Shown piece after piece: positions 7,798-16,367 of a stretch of 37,269 nt of DNA. Below the pieces are notes generated by a model. The model saw nothing but the letters and a program-made list of their open reading frames with translations, was not told where the DNA came from and did not search any database. The translations under genes and the position numbers were made by a program. The first letter of the stretch is position 1. Each line of letters opens with the position of its first letter. The DNA comes from Nitrosomonadales bacterium. Its GTDB lineage: Bacteria; Pseudomonadota; Gammaproteobacteria; Burkholderiales; Gallionellaceae. The stretch lies in assembly GCA_023259015.1 (NCBI GenBank), contig JAHFRC010000001.1, positions 1 to 37,269 on the forward strand, given 5' to 3'.

Positions 7798-9827
7798 TTT
7801 AAGAAATCTCTTGCAACAAATGTACTACCGCGAAAACTCAAGTGGTTTGAGTCCCGGTAAAACAGCATTTCGTCATTCTCAAAGTTGCAATATTCATTAT
7901 CGCAAAGCAAATTGAACGGGTCATAAAGACGGACTTTCGGATGTGCGGTGACAAGCCTGTTCAGCATTCCCCTCAATTTTTCCTGCCTTTCCAATGCAAT
8001 TGGTTTTGGGAGTTTGCAAGTCTTGTCAGACATGAGAAACGCAGGGCGCCTGATGCAATCACGGGGAAAAAATGGAAGTTCTGAGATGTCGATGAATATT
8101 ACGATTGACTTGCCTTCTCTTTCGAGCGCACTTATTGCCATCTCGATGCCGGAGTAAAACAAGTCAACCTTGTTTTCTGATGGGGCGGTATGCCCCGGCA
8201 AGGATAGCTTAATGTCAGCAAGTTTAAAGTGAGCAGTTTTATCATCTGCGCTGAATGTTGTGTTTAAAATATAGCCGCCAAAAAAAGAAAAAACAACGGT
8301 GTGGATGCTTGGTGTATTTAGAAGGTATTCGACAGCCTCTTCACTTCTCCTTTTGCAGTTTTGAGGTAACTTGAATTGCGGGTCATACATCAATGGCATG
8401 GTAACTTCAATACCGATTATGGGCGGGCAGGCATTGCTGCCGATTATTTGCCAGGTATTATTTTTATCTGCCTCGACAATGCCGGGAAAAAGATGTGCCG
8501 CATGGCTATCACCAAAAATTGCAAGAGTAGGAACATTGTTGGATGAGAGCGCACAATTATTCAGGTGAGAATAGTACGACAAGACATCTGCTGGGCAAGG
8601 GATGAATTTATTATTTGCATTTGGTTGCCACAAGAGGTCTTGCGCCTTTCCGTTATTATTCCTAAAACTCAACCCTTCGTATTTGTAAGTGCCAAATCCT
8701 GCATAGCCAATTATCATCATCAAAACGCACAGCACAGTAATTTTGGCTCTGCCATGGTCGCCAAATCGAATTGGCTTTTCAACTAGTTTGTAGGTCAGCC
8801 ACGCAAGGGCTATTGAAGTCAGAACAGCGGCGATGCGGATTTCTCGAGAAAGTGCGCCGGATTCGACGATTCTGGCAAATGACAGCAACGGCCAGTGCCA
8901 CAAATAAAGCGGATAGCTGATCAGCCCAAGCCAAACCATTGCACGGTGTGACAGCACTACACGATTTAACCACGCTTGCGGCCCTGCCGAGATAATCAGG
9001 TAAGCGCCCAGCGTTGGGAGCAGCGCCCACCAGCCGGGGAATGCCTTTTCCCTATTGATAACCAGCACTGCAATGCCGATGGCCGCAACACCCAGCATGG
9101 ATTGTGCGTTGCATAACAGCGCAATGCGCTGCTTTGCCTTGCCTGTAAAGCTTGTTTTATGCAGGGTGAGATAGGCCAATACGCTGCCAAGCATCAACTC
9201 CCAGAAACGTGAGACCGGGGAATAGAACGCCTGGACGGAGTCATCATGCACTTTCACGACGTTGACGGTAAAGGAAATTGTAATGATCGCGACAGTCAGG
9301 AACAGGAGATTGAACCGCCTTTTCCAGGTCAAATAAAGCAACAGCGGCCAGACGATATAAAACTGTTCTTCAATGCCAAGCGACCACAGGTGCAGCATGG
9401 GCTTGGTTTCGGCGGCATTGTCAAAATAGCCTGCTTCCTGCCAGAAGAAAAAGTTGGATACGAACCCCGCGCCGGCAGCGATGTGCTTGCCCAGTTGCAT
9501 GTATTCATCGGGGAGCAGCACAAACCAGCCCAATGCATAGCTGGCGGCCATTACCAGGATCAATGCGGGAAAGATGCGTTTGATGCGGCGCGCATAAAAT
9601 TCCCTGAAGCTGAAGGCGTTTTTGTCCAGGCTGCCGAAAATAATGGTGGAGATCAGGAGGCCGGAGATGACGAAGAATATGTCGACTCCGATAAACCCGC
9701 CCTTAACCCAGCCTGGGAAAGCGTGGTAGCCGACGACAGACAGGATGGCGACAGCCCGCAAACCATCAATGTCAGCGCGATATTTGGGATGGGTCAGGTG
9801 ATGTTGCCCGGCGGCGTGTGGTGTCAT
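7779..9827 (-). CDS. Acyltransferase-3 / SGNH fusion, polysaccharide O-acetyltransferase
   Basis: A 682-residue protein. Residues 15-370 form an acyltransferase-3 membrane domain (IDGLRAVAILSVVGYH with R24 and H35; FFVISGLLIS; HLWSLGIEEQFYIVWP; SYPLYLWHWPLLSF). After a last TM near 363-380, the C-terminus is an SGNH domain with AIFGDSHAAH (nucleophile S440) and DSNHLS (D659/H662). This OafA/YrhL-like fusion O-acetylates O-antigen or exopolysaccharide: the membrane domain passes acetyl groups across the membrane and the periplasmic SGNH domain completes transfer to sugar hydroxyls. Length is typical. It begins 234 bp after the stop of a GT-C/TPR gene and may have its own promoter. The acceptor glycan is unknown. 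Confidence 0.92.
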   Translation of the reverse strand: MTPHAAGQHHLTHPKYRADIDGLRAVAILSVVGYHAFPGWVKGGFIGVDIFFVISGLLISTIIFGSLDKNAFSFREFYARRIKRIFPALILVMAASYALGWFVLLPDEYMQLGKHIAAGAGFVSNFFFWQEAGYFDNAAETKPMLHLWSLGIEEQFYIVWPLLLYLTWKRRFNLLFLTVAIITISFTVNVVKVHDDSVQAFYSPVSRFWELMLGSVLAYLTLHKTSFTGKAKQRIALLCNAQSMLGVAAIGIAVLVINREKAFPGWWALLPTLGAYLIISAGPQAWLNRVVLSHRAMVWLGLISYPLYLWHWPLLSFARIVESGALSREIRIAAVLTSIALAWLTYKLVEKPIRFGDHGRAKITVLCVLMMIIGYAGFGTYKYEGLSFRNNNGKAQDLLWQPNANNKFIPCPADVLSYYSHLNNCALSSNNVPTLAIFGDSHAAHLFPGIVEADKNNTWQIIGSNACPPIIGIEVTMPLMYDPQFKLPQNCKRRSEEAVEYLLNTPSIHTVVFSFFGGYILNTTFSADDKTAHFKLADIKLSLPGHTAPSENKVDLFYSGIEMAISALEREGKSIVIFIDISELPFFPRDCIRRPAFLMSDKTCKLPKPIALERQEKLRGMLNRLVTAHPKVRLYDPFNLLCDNEYCNFENDEMLFYRDSNHLSFRGSTFVARDFLKWLSKN

Positions 9828-9913
9828 TTATTTTCTGTTAATGATTGATTTTCTAAAGAAGGTGGTTGTATCAAGGATAAAGGAGTGATGAATTAATCTG
9901 TATTCCTATTTGA

Positions 9914-10034
9914 ACCACGAAGGCTGCGAAGCAGAACAACGGCTTGCTCGCTCAATGGAAAATGTCTTTCTGGTGATAACCTGGCATCGTACATCGACAT
10001 GAAAAATCTTCGTGATCTCTGTGTTCTTCGTGGT
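9914..10034. repeat. Inverted ACCACGAAG-type intergenic repeat
   Basis: The gap between the acyltransferase-SGNH gene and the GT-C/TPR gene at 10062 contains ACCACGAAG at 9914-9922 and its reverse complement CTTCGTGGT at 10026-10034. The right arm repeats the theme internally (CTTCGTGATCTC, GTTCTTCGTGG). I have seen similar ACCACGAAGAACACGAAG elements between genes in other proteobacteria, but cannot check copy number here. Nothing else is evident in this 234-bp spacer. Confidence 0.35.
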
Positions 10035-10061
10035 GAAGTGAGCTTATTAGGCTTGGCTGTT

Positions 10062-11987
10062 TTACCGCGATATTTCATCATTGGTTACGCGGCCGGGGCA
10101 ACTGGCTTGGGCGCGTGCCGCTTCCTCAGGCCGCTTTGTCTGCTTGTACACTTCCGCCAGCAGGCAATGCGCCCGCAGGTCAGGTATTCTTTGCTCCAAT
10201 GCGGCACGTAGCGGAGCTTCCGCTTCGGCAACGTTCCCGTTACGCAGCAGGGCAAAGCCGAGGTTTTTGAAGGCTGCTCCACGCATGGATTCCGGCAGGC
10301 GTTGCGATTCGGCTGCGACACGTAAATGGGCTACTGCATCCTTGTAATTATAGAGATCCAACAGCCACAAGCCGGCGTTGTAGCGCACCGGTGCATTGTC
10401 AGGAAATTGCCTGGAAAGATCATCCCATTGCGCCGCAAAAACATCCCTGCAATGCCCCCAGAAATTTTCCACGGGCAAGTTCCATTTGCTTTGAGCAGGC
10501 CATTGCCTGAGGGAAAAGCCCAATTTTCGGAGCAGCGCCATTGCCTCCCGGGGATCGCCGGAAGTTGCAGCATCGACATGCACGGCATGTTCTGTCTCGA
10601 TCAACTCGATCAGGATATTGCGGAATTCCGGGATGGTTACGCTGCTGGCCGTCTCGTTTGCTTCGCGATATAACCCTTGCGGCAACTGGACAGTGATGAT
10701 CTTGTACAAGGCAGGCATATAGTAGCCTGGGTAAGCGCGCAGGTCGGCATCGGCGAGCGCATCGAAACTGCGCCAGTCGCGCGGACGTTCGGCGTTCTGG
10801 AAGCACCATGACAAAGCGATGACGAGCAACACGGCGATGCGTGGCGCGGGTTTTAAGCGCCATGACAGGGCGACCAGCAACAATGCGGCAGGCCATACTG
10901 CGAGAAACACAAAACGGTCTGAAACAAGTGAGGGCGGCATGTACGGGACCAGTTGCAGGGAGGGTGCACAGAGCAGCAAAAAAGCGATGCCGGCAAAACC
11001 CTCCAGCGAGCGTTTGCGCAGGAACATTATCGCCCCAGCCGTTACCGCTGCCAGAACCGCCGCCCCGAGGGCGACCATGACATAAAAGTACGGGTCTTCG
11101 AACACCGGATAAAAGAAATGGCGGCTTTCCGGGCTGACGGCAAGACGGGCCAGCCACCCCAGAATGGCTAATGTGCGGGTGACTGTCTCGACCCCGAAAT
11201 AGATCGGAACCTTTTGCGTATTGATCGTCGCGAAAACAAGGGCTATGCACGCTGCCAGCAACAGGCTGGACAGGGGCAACAGCAGCAATGAGCGGCGCCT
11301 GCGAGGCGCCGGAATACCGTACCAGAAGGCCAGCCAAAGCATGGCAATGACCGGCGCCACCGCAACTGCGGTTGCCTTCGACAGCATTGCCGCCAGCAGC
11401 GCAACCAGTGCGGCGGCGGAGTACGCTATGGAAATCCCCCCTTCCCGAATTGCCCTCACGGCAAGCCACAGCGCCAGCAGCGAGAACAGGGCTGAAAGCA
11501 CGTCCTTGCGGCCGGCGACCCACACCACCGCTTCGGCGTGCGAGGGGTGCAGCGCAAACAAGGCGGCAACTGCCGCTGCAGCCCATGGCGCACTGGCGGC
11601 ATCCGCCGGGCGGAAATAGCGCCACAAACCTGACGTCGTGGCATACACCAGCGGCAGGCACAGCAGATACAGGATGATGTTGTGCAGCCGGAATGCGGCG
11701 GGGTTCAGGCCGAACAGCTTCATGTCGAGCCAGTAGGAAAGGTCACGCAACGGAAGGAACTCAAAAACAGAATTGTATGGCTCGTTAAAGAGACGCCATA
11801 GCTCGGTTAGGTGCAGCCCCGCCAGCTTGGTATTTTCGGTGAGGTAAATTGCATCGTCAGAAATAAACGGGTAGTCAAGCGCCCGCAGGTAGGCGGCAAC
11901 GGCCGCCACAGCACCGGCCAATATCAGCGCCAGAGGCGCCAGCCGCCGCATACTGGCGCGTAATGGGGACGAGTTATTTTGTTTCAT
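10062..11987 (-). CDS. GT-C/TPR membrane glycosyltransferase-like protein, copy 2
   Basis: A 641-residue paralogue with the same architecture as copy 1: first TM at about 15-35, acidic pair SDD (D44/D45), SYWLDMKLFGLNPAAF, about ten TM helices, and three C-terminal TPR-like repeats ending near SCPGRVTNDEISR. It is the only copy that keeps the wider family's GRKDVLSALFSLLALW; the other four read GRKY(V/M)LPNLFS(M/L)LALW. Its ATG overlaps the stop of copy 3 by 4 bp (ATGA), so the two are translationally coupled. It is predicted to use a lipid-linked sugar in the periplasm, with the TPRs perhaps binding a protein or partner. Specificity is unknown. Confidence 0.85.
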   Translation of the reverse strand: MKQNNSSPLRASMRRLAPLALILAGAVAAVAAYLRALDYPFISDDAIYLTENTKLAGLHLTELWRLFNEPYNSVFEFLPLRDLSYWLDMKLFGLNPAAFRLHNIILYLLCLPLVYATTSGLWRYFRPADAASAPWAAAAVAALFALHPSHAEAVVWVAGRKDVLSALFSLLALWLAVRAIREGGISIAYSAAALVALLAAMLSKATAVAVAPVIAMLWLAFWYGIPAPRRRRSLLLLPLSSLLLAACIALVFATINTQKVPIYFGVETVTRTLAILGWLARLAVSPESRHFFYPVFEDPYFYVMVALGAAVLAAVTAGAIMFLRKRSLEGFAGIAFLLLCAPSLQLVPYMPPSLVSDRFVFLAVWPAALLLVALSWRLKPAPRIAVLLVIALSWCFQNAERPRDWRSFDALADADLRAYPGYYMPALYKIITVQLPQGLYREANETASSVTIPEFRNILIELIETEHAVHVDAATSGDPREAMALLRKLGFSLRQWPAQSKWNLPVENFWGHCRDVFAAQWDDLSRQFPDNAPVRYNAGLWLLDLYNYKDAVAHLRVAAESQRLPESMRGAAFKNLGFALLRNGNVAEAEAPLRAALEQRIPDLRAHCLLAEVYKQTKRPEEAARAQASCPGRVTNDEISR

Positions 11988-13915
11988 TGCGCTGTTTTCT
12001 CATTGGGTGTACGGCCAGGGCAGCTGGCTTCGGCACGTGCCGTTTCTTCAAACCGCTTAGCCTGCTTATACACTCTGGAGAGCAGGCAATAAGCCCACAA
12101 ATCTGGCGTCTGCTGTTCCAGGGCGGCACGCAGTGGAACCTCTGCTTCGGCAACATGCCCACTGAGTAACAAGGCGAGACCGAGATTATAGAAGGCTGTT
12201 CCACGCAAGGTTTCAGGCAGGTGTTGCGACCCGGTTGCGGCGCGTAAATGCATTGCGGCATCTGCATAAAAATTGAAATTTATCAGCGATAGCCCTGCGT
12301 TGTATCGCACCGATGCATTATCGGGAAAATGCTTAACCAGGGAATTCCACTCATATACAAAATTATCTTTGCAAAGTTCCATGGAGAGAACTATGGGCGA
12401 ATTCCATCTGGCTTGAGCAATAGGCTGCTTCAAGGCAAGCCGCAGTTTTTCCAGCAGCGCCATTGCTTCGTTTGGATTGCCCGTTGCAACGGCATCGACA
12501 CTCACGGCATGGTCAGCCTCAACCAATTTGACCGCGATATCCCGAAACTCGGGAGTTGTTATGCTGTTGGCCGTATCCATTGCGTCGCGATGCAATCCCT
12601 GCGGCAATTGGATGGCAACGATTTTGAATACGGCAGACATGTAGTGTCCGGGAAAGGCGCGCAAGTCGGCATCTATTACCGCTTCAAGACTGCGCCAGTC
12701 ACGCGGCTTTTCCATGGTTTGGAAGCCCCATGGCAGTGCAATGGCGAGCAGCAGCGCGATGCGGGGCGCGGGTTGCAAGCGCCAGGACAGGGCGACAAGC
12801 AACAATACCGCCGGCCATGCCGCGATAGCCAGATAACGATCTGCAACAAGCGTGGGCGACCCATAGGGGATCAGTTGCAAGTAGGGTACGCAGAGCAGCA
12901 AAAAAGCAGCCAGGGCAAACCACACCAGCGACCGTTTGCGCAGGAACATCACCCCGCCAGTCACCGTCGCTGCCAGTGACGCCACCCCCAGTGCGGCCAT
13001 TGCGGTAAAGTGTGGATCCTCGAATACCGGATAAAATGAATGGCGGCCTTCCGGGCTGAAGGCAAGGCGGGTCAGCCACCCCAGCACGGCCAGTGTTCGG
13101 GTGGCCATCTCAATCCCGAAATAACCCTGCTCTTTCCCGATGCTGGTCGCAACAAAAATACGGAGCATGAGTCCTGCCAGAAGCAAAATGGCGAGGGGCC
13201 ACAACAACAGGGAGCGGCGCCTGTCCGGCGCCGGGATGTCGAGCCAGAAGGCCATCCAGAGCATGGCAATGACTGGCGCCACGGCAACATAGGATGCTTT
13301 CGATAACATCACCGCCGCAAATGCCGCCAGGGCTGCGGCGGCATGGGGCGCGGAAAGCCCGTGATTCCGCCTGGCGCGCACGGCAAGCCACAGCGCAAGC
13401 ATCGAAAACAGATTGGGCAGCACATACTTGCGCCCGCTGACCGCAACCACGGGCTCGATCAGGGCGGGATGCAGCGCAAATAATGCGGTGACCACCGCCG
13501 CCACCCATGGCGCGCTGGCGGCGTCCACCGAACGGAAATAGCGCCATAACTCCGACGTCGTGGCATAAACCAGCGGCAGGCAGAACAGGTACAGCAGGAT
13601 GTTGTGCGCCCGGAACGCGGCTGGGTTCAGGCCGAACAGTTTGAGGTCAAGCCAGTAGGAAAGATCACGCAGGGGGAGGAATTCGGAAAAACCATTGTAT
13701 GGCTCGGTAAAGAGGCGCCATAGTTCTGTCAGGTGCAGCCCTGACAGTTTGGGATTATTGGTGAGGTAAATCGTATCGTCAGAAATAAATGGGTAGTCGA
13801 GCGCTTGCAAGTAGGCGGCCGCCGCCGCCATAGCACAGGCCAATACCAGCGCCATGGGTGCAAATTGCCGCATGTGGGCAGGAGAGGGGCGCGGGTTCAT
13901 TTCCTCCGGGTTCAC
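11984..13915 (-). CDS. GT-C/TPR membrane glycosyltransferase-like protein, copy 3
   Basis: A 643-residue paralogue. The acidic pair SDD is at D46/D47, followed by SYWLDLKLFGLNPAAFRAHN, LFALHPALIEPVVAVSGRKYVLPN, about ten TM helices and C-terminal TPR-like repeats. In this copy the usual VVW before the GRK motif reads VVA, so a normally conserved tryptophan is lost. The start is taken as GTG at 13915 because the paralogue at 29159 has ATG in the aligned position; an ATG five codons downstream is also possible. It heads the minus-strand run, with copy 2 following through an ATGA overlap. Upstream lie a possible 3' remnant of another copy and a long spacer facing the plus-strand operon. Confidence 0.85.
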   Translation of the reverse strand: MNPEEMNPRPSPAHMRQFAPMALVLACAMAAAAAYLQALDYPFISDDTIYLTNNPKLSGLHLTELWRLFTEPYNGFSEFLPLRDLSYWLDLKLFGLNPAAFRAHNILLYLFCLPLVYATTSELWRYFRSVDAASAPWVAAVVTALFALHPALIEPVVAVSGRKYVLPNLFSMLALWLAVRARRNHGLSAPHAAAALAAFAAVMLSKASYVAVAPVIAMLWMAFWLDIPAPDRRRSLLLWPLAILLLAGLMLRIFVATSIGKEQGYFGIEMATRTLAVLGWLTRLAFSPEGRHSFYPVFEDPHFTAMAALGVASLAATVTGGVMFLRKRSLVWFALAAFLLLCVPYLQLIPYGSPTLVADRYLAIAAWPAVLLLVALSWRLQPAPRIALLLAIALPWGFQTMEKPRDWRSLEAVIDADLRAFPGHYMSAVFKIVAIQLPQGLHRDAMDTANSITTPEFRDIAVKLVEADHAVSVDAVATGNPNEAMALLEKLRLALKQPIAQARWNSPIVLSMELCKDNFVYEWNSLVKHFPDNASVRYNAGLSLINFNFYADAAMHLRAATGSQHLPETLRGTAFYNLGLALLLSGHVAEAEVPLRAALEQQTPDLWAYCLLSRVYKQAKRFEETARAEASCPGRTPNEKTAQ

Positions 13916-13956
13916 TGCGCTGTTCTTTCATCGCGTGCGTTGCCAGAATGGTTGGC
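13912..13956 (-). pseudogene. Possible 3' remnant of another GT-C/TPR paralogue
   Basis: The 15 codons ending at the TGA that overlaps the GTG start of copy 3 read ANHSGNARDERTAQ. This resembles the tails of the full copies (copy 3 ends ASCPGRTPNEKTAQ), and the DNA around GAAAGAACAGCGCAGTGAA closely matches the copy 3/copy 2 junction. Similarity fades beyond about 45 bp. It fits the tandem-array pattern but is short and diverged. Confidence 0.35.
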
Positions 13957-14509
13957 TCCAGTGCACGATACTTCATCAATCATTGATTGGTTTTTCCACT
14001 GATATTTCAGGAAGAGCTATTCGCGTTATTTTCATATGGCCAAGTTTGCCCTTATGGTTTTTGTGGTTGTAAAACCTGATAGATGGCGGCATATATCAGG
14101 CCATGGCATATTCGCCATAGCATATTCGATGAGCAGATAGTATCCCTAGTCCACCAACCCTGGCAAAAACTTGTTGCATTCTTGTTGCATTCATGCCCTG
14201 ATATCCATACCTGCGGCGGGTTGCAATAGCCAACTGTGACATGATCAACGTATAATTGCATTGCATAAGTATCCGGTTCTGCCGGGGGATTCGCCCAACG
14301 AAATTCGCCAAAGTTTGACCTGTGCGGCGGGCTTGTTCCGGAATGTTGTTTGGAGCTGTTGCATACCCCTTTGCCAAAGGGGAAGGCGGATCCCGGGAAT
14401 CGCAGTTGACCGTTTGCATTTACATGAAAGTCTGCGTGATGATTTATTCTTGCGCCTTCGATGCTACTCACCGTTTGGCGAACCATTATGCTACAGGGAC
14501 GGTTAAGCG
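13957..14509. other. Divergent intergenic region, no gene seen
   Basis: About 550 bp separate the minus-strand run from the plus-strand operon, so both upstream regions are expected here. A TATAAT lies at 14251-14256 on the plus strand, but no convincing -35 hexamer is spaced 16-18 bp before it. A minus-strand ORF of 155 codons spans much of the spacer. It has no recognisable motif, its composition is unlike a membrane or glycan enzyme, and I regard it as chance. Confidence 0.4.
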
Positions 14510-15622
14510 ATGAATTCAAACAAGCCTATCTATATTACCCAGCCGATGCTGCCTCCGCTGGAAGAATTCATTCCCTATTTGCAACAAATATGGGACAGGA
14601 AAATCCTCACCAATTGCGGCCCATTTCATGAGCAACTGGAGCAGGCTCTGTGCGATTATCTTGGCGTAAAGCACATTTCCCTGTTCACCAACGGCACCAT
14701 TGCACTTGTTACAGCCCTGCAAACCTTGCGCATAGTTGGCGAGGTCATTACTACGCCATACTCTTTCGTGGCCACCACCCACTCCCTGCTGTGGAATGGC
14801 ATCAAGCCGGTATTTGTGGATGTTGACCCGAACACGCTAAATCTCAACCCGGACAGAATCGAGGCTGCCATCACCCCGCAAACTACCGCTATCATGCCGG
14901 TGCACTGCTATGGGCATCCGTGTGATGTCGATGCCATCCAGAAAATCGCCGACAACTACAACCTCAAGGTCATTTACGACGCGGCGCATGCCTTTGGCGT
15001 GCAAGACGCCAATGGCAGCATACTCAGGCATGGTGATTTATCGGTGCTGAGTTTTCATGCCACAAAAGTGTTCAACACCTTTGAAGGCGGCGCTATCGTG
15101 TGTCCCGACGCCAAGACAAAGGTGCGTATTGACCAACTGAAAAACTTCGGCCATGTCGGAGAAGTGACTGTGGTGGCTCCCGGCATCAACGGCAAGATGA
15201 GCGAATTCAACGCGGCCTTGGGTTTATTGCAGTTGAAATATATAGGCCAGGCGCTCGCAAGCCGCAAGAAGATTGATGCTGCTTACCGTAAGCGGCTGCA
15301 AGGGGTTAAGGGAATACGCTGCTTGAACGATGCGGGCGAAAAAATTGCCAACTATGCATATTTTCCGGTCATGGTGGATGCAGGCTACCCCATCTGCCGG
15401 GATGAACTTTACCAGAGGCTCAAGGACAACGGCATCCATCCTCGCCGCTATTTTTACCCTTTGATATCGGACTTTCCCATGTATCGCGGCTTGCCTTCCG
15501 CACATAAAGAAAATCTGCCAGTGGCAACGGCAGCGGCCCTGCAAATTCTTTGTCTGCCGATCTATCCAGATATGGACATGTCGGTAGTCGATGAAATCGC
15601 CAGTTTCATTGCGGCCCAATAG
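14510..15622 (+). CDS. DegT/DnrJ/EryC1/StrS sugar aminotransferase, VioA-like
   Basis: A 370-residue PLP-dependent aminotransferase. The opening PMLPPLEEFIPYLQQIW and LTNCGPFHEQLEQAL resemble VioA-type enzymes that aminate dTDP-4-keto-6-deoxyglucose. EVITTPYSFVATTHSLLWNG is the usual substrate/PLP region, YDAAHAFG holds the ring-binding Asp (D157), and SFHATKVFNTFEGG holds the Schiff-base lysine (K186). The predicted product is a nucleotide-linked 4-amino-4,6-dideoxyhexose, which the GNAT gene downstream could N-acetylate. AGGGA precedes the ATG by about 10 bp. This is the first gene of the plus-strand operon, 43 bp before the WbqC-family gene. The aminotransferase call is firm; the exact sugar is inference. 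Confidence 0.92.
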   Translation: MNSNKPIYITQPMLPPLEEFIPYLQQIWDRKILTNCGPFHEQLEQALCDYLGVKHISLFTNGTIALVTALQTLRIVGEVITTPYSFVATTHSLLWNGIKPVFVDVDPNTLNLNPDRIEAAITPQTTAIMPVHCYGHPCDVDAIQKIADNYNLKVIYDAAHAFGVQDANGSILRHGDLSVLSFHATKVFNTFEGGAIVCPDAKTKVRIDQLKNFGHVGEVTVVAPGINGKMSEFNAALGLLQLKYIGQALASRKKIDAAYRKRLQGVKGIRCLNDAGEKIANYAYFPVMVDAGYPICRDELYQRLKDNGIHPRRYFYPLISDFPMYRGLPSAHKENLPVATAAALQILCLPIYPDMDMSVVDEIASFIAAQ

Positions 15623-15665
15623 CAGTGGATCCAATGCTATTGAGCGGCTTTGCGGGGGTGGCGAG

Positions 15666-16364
15666 ATGAGGCTGGCCATCATGCAGCCGTACTTCTTTCC
15701 CTACATCGGTTATTTCCAGCTCATCGCGGCGGTGGATATGTTCATCGTGTACGACAACATCAAATACACCAAGAAGGGATGGATTAACCGCAACCGCATA
15801 TTGCAGAACGGCAAGGACGTGATGTTTTCGCTGCCGCTGAAAAGTGGCTCAGACTCTCTGGATGTGCGCGACCGGGAACTGGCGGCGGATTTCAACCGTG
15901 ACAAATTGCTGAACCAGTTCAAGGAAGCCTATCGGCGCGCGCCGTATTTTGTGCAGACGTTCCCGCTGCTGGAGCAGATTGTGCGGTATGAAAATACGAA
16001 TCTGTTTCACTTCCTGTATCACTCTATCGGCAGTATTTGCGGGCATTTGGGTATTGCGACGGAAATCAGGATATCTTCCGGCATCGCCATCGACCATGGC
16101 CTGAAGAATCAGGACAGGGTGCTTGCCATGTGTGCAGCGGTCGGCGCAAACACCTATGTGAACACCATTGGAGGGATGAGCCTGTATTCGAATGAAATAT
16201 TCCGGCAGAATGGCGTCGACTTGAAGTTCATCCAGGCAAAGCCATTCGGATATGCGCAGTTCGGCGGCGAATTCGTGCCATCGCTGTCGATCGTTGACGT
16301 GATGATGTTCAATCCACTTGATGTGATACGAACCGCCATCACGACTGACTATGAGTTGATTTGA
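15666..16364 (+). CDS. WbqC family protein
   Basis: The track ORF starts at 15591, but the family normally begins M(K/R)LAIMQPYFFPYIGYFQLI, which here starts at ATG 15666 behind a GGGGGTGG ribosome binding site, giving 232 aa. Conserved blocks include DMFIVYDNIKYTKKGWINRN, MFSLPLK and GANTYVNTIGGMSLY. WbqC-family proteins occur in many O-antigen and glycan clusters, often near aminotransferases and methyltransferases. Their activity is not well established; a role in amino-sugar modification has been suggested from context. It lies between the aminotransferase and the beta-propeller genes, with only 3 bp before the next ATG. Confidence 0.9.
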   Translation: MRLAIMQPYFFPYIGYFQLIAAVDMFIVYDNIKYTKKGWINRNRILQNGKDVMFSLPLKSGSDSLDVRDRELAADFNRDKLLNQFKEAYRRAPYFVQTFPLLEQIVRYENTNLFHFLYHSIGSICGHLGIATEIRISSGIAIDHGLKNQDRVLAMCAAVGANTYVNTIGGMSLYSNEIFRQNGVDLKFIQAKPFGYAQFGGEFVPSLSIVDVMMFNPLDVIRTAITTDYELI

Positions 16365-16367
16365 ACC

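Noticed and set aside
9246-9848. A 200-codon plus-strand ORF opposite the acyltransferase-SGNH gene
   Set aside because: It is antisense to a well-supported membrane domain, and no family features were seen.
10420-11661. A 413-codon minus-strand ORF within GT-C/TPR copy 2
   Set aside because: It lies wholly inside the real gene in another frame of the same strand, and similar shadows recur in the other copies at the same place. The product is Cys/Arg-rich and without domains.
14251-14256. TATAAT considered as the -10 box of the aminotransferase operon
   Set aside because: No acceptable -35 hexamer lies 16-18 bp upstream, and it is about 250 bp from the start codon. It is mentioned only in the spacer entry.
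14052-14519. A 155-codon minus-strand ORF in the divergent spacer
   Set aside because: It overlaps the start of the aminotransferase gene, has no recognisable motif or good ribosome binding site, and has the composition of non-coding sequence.
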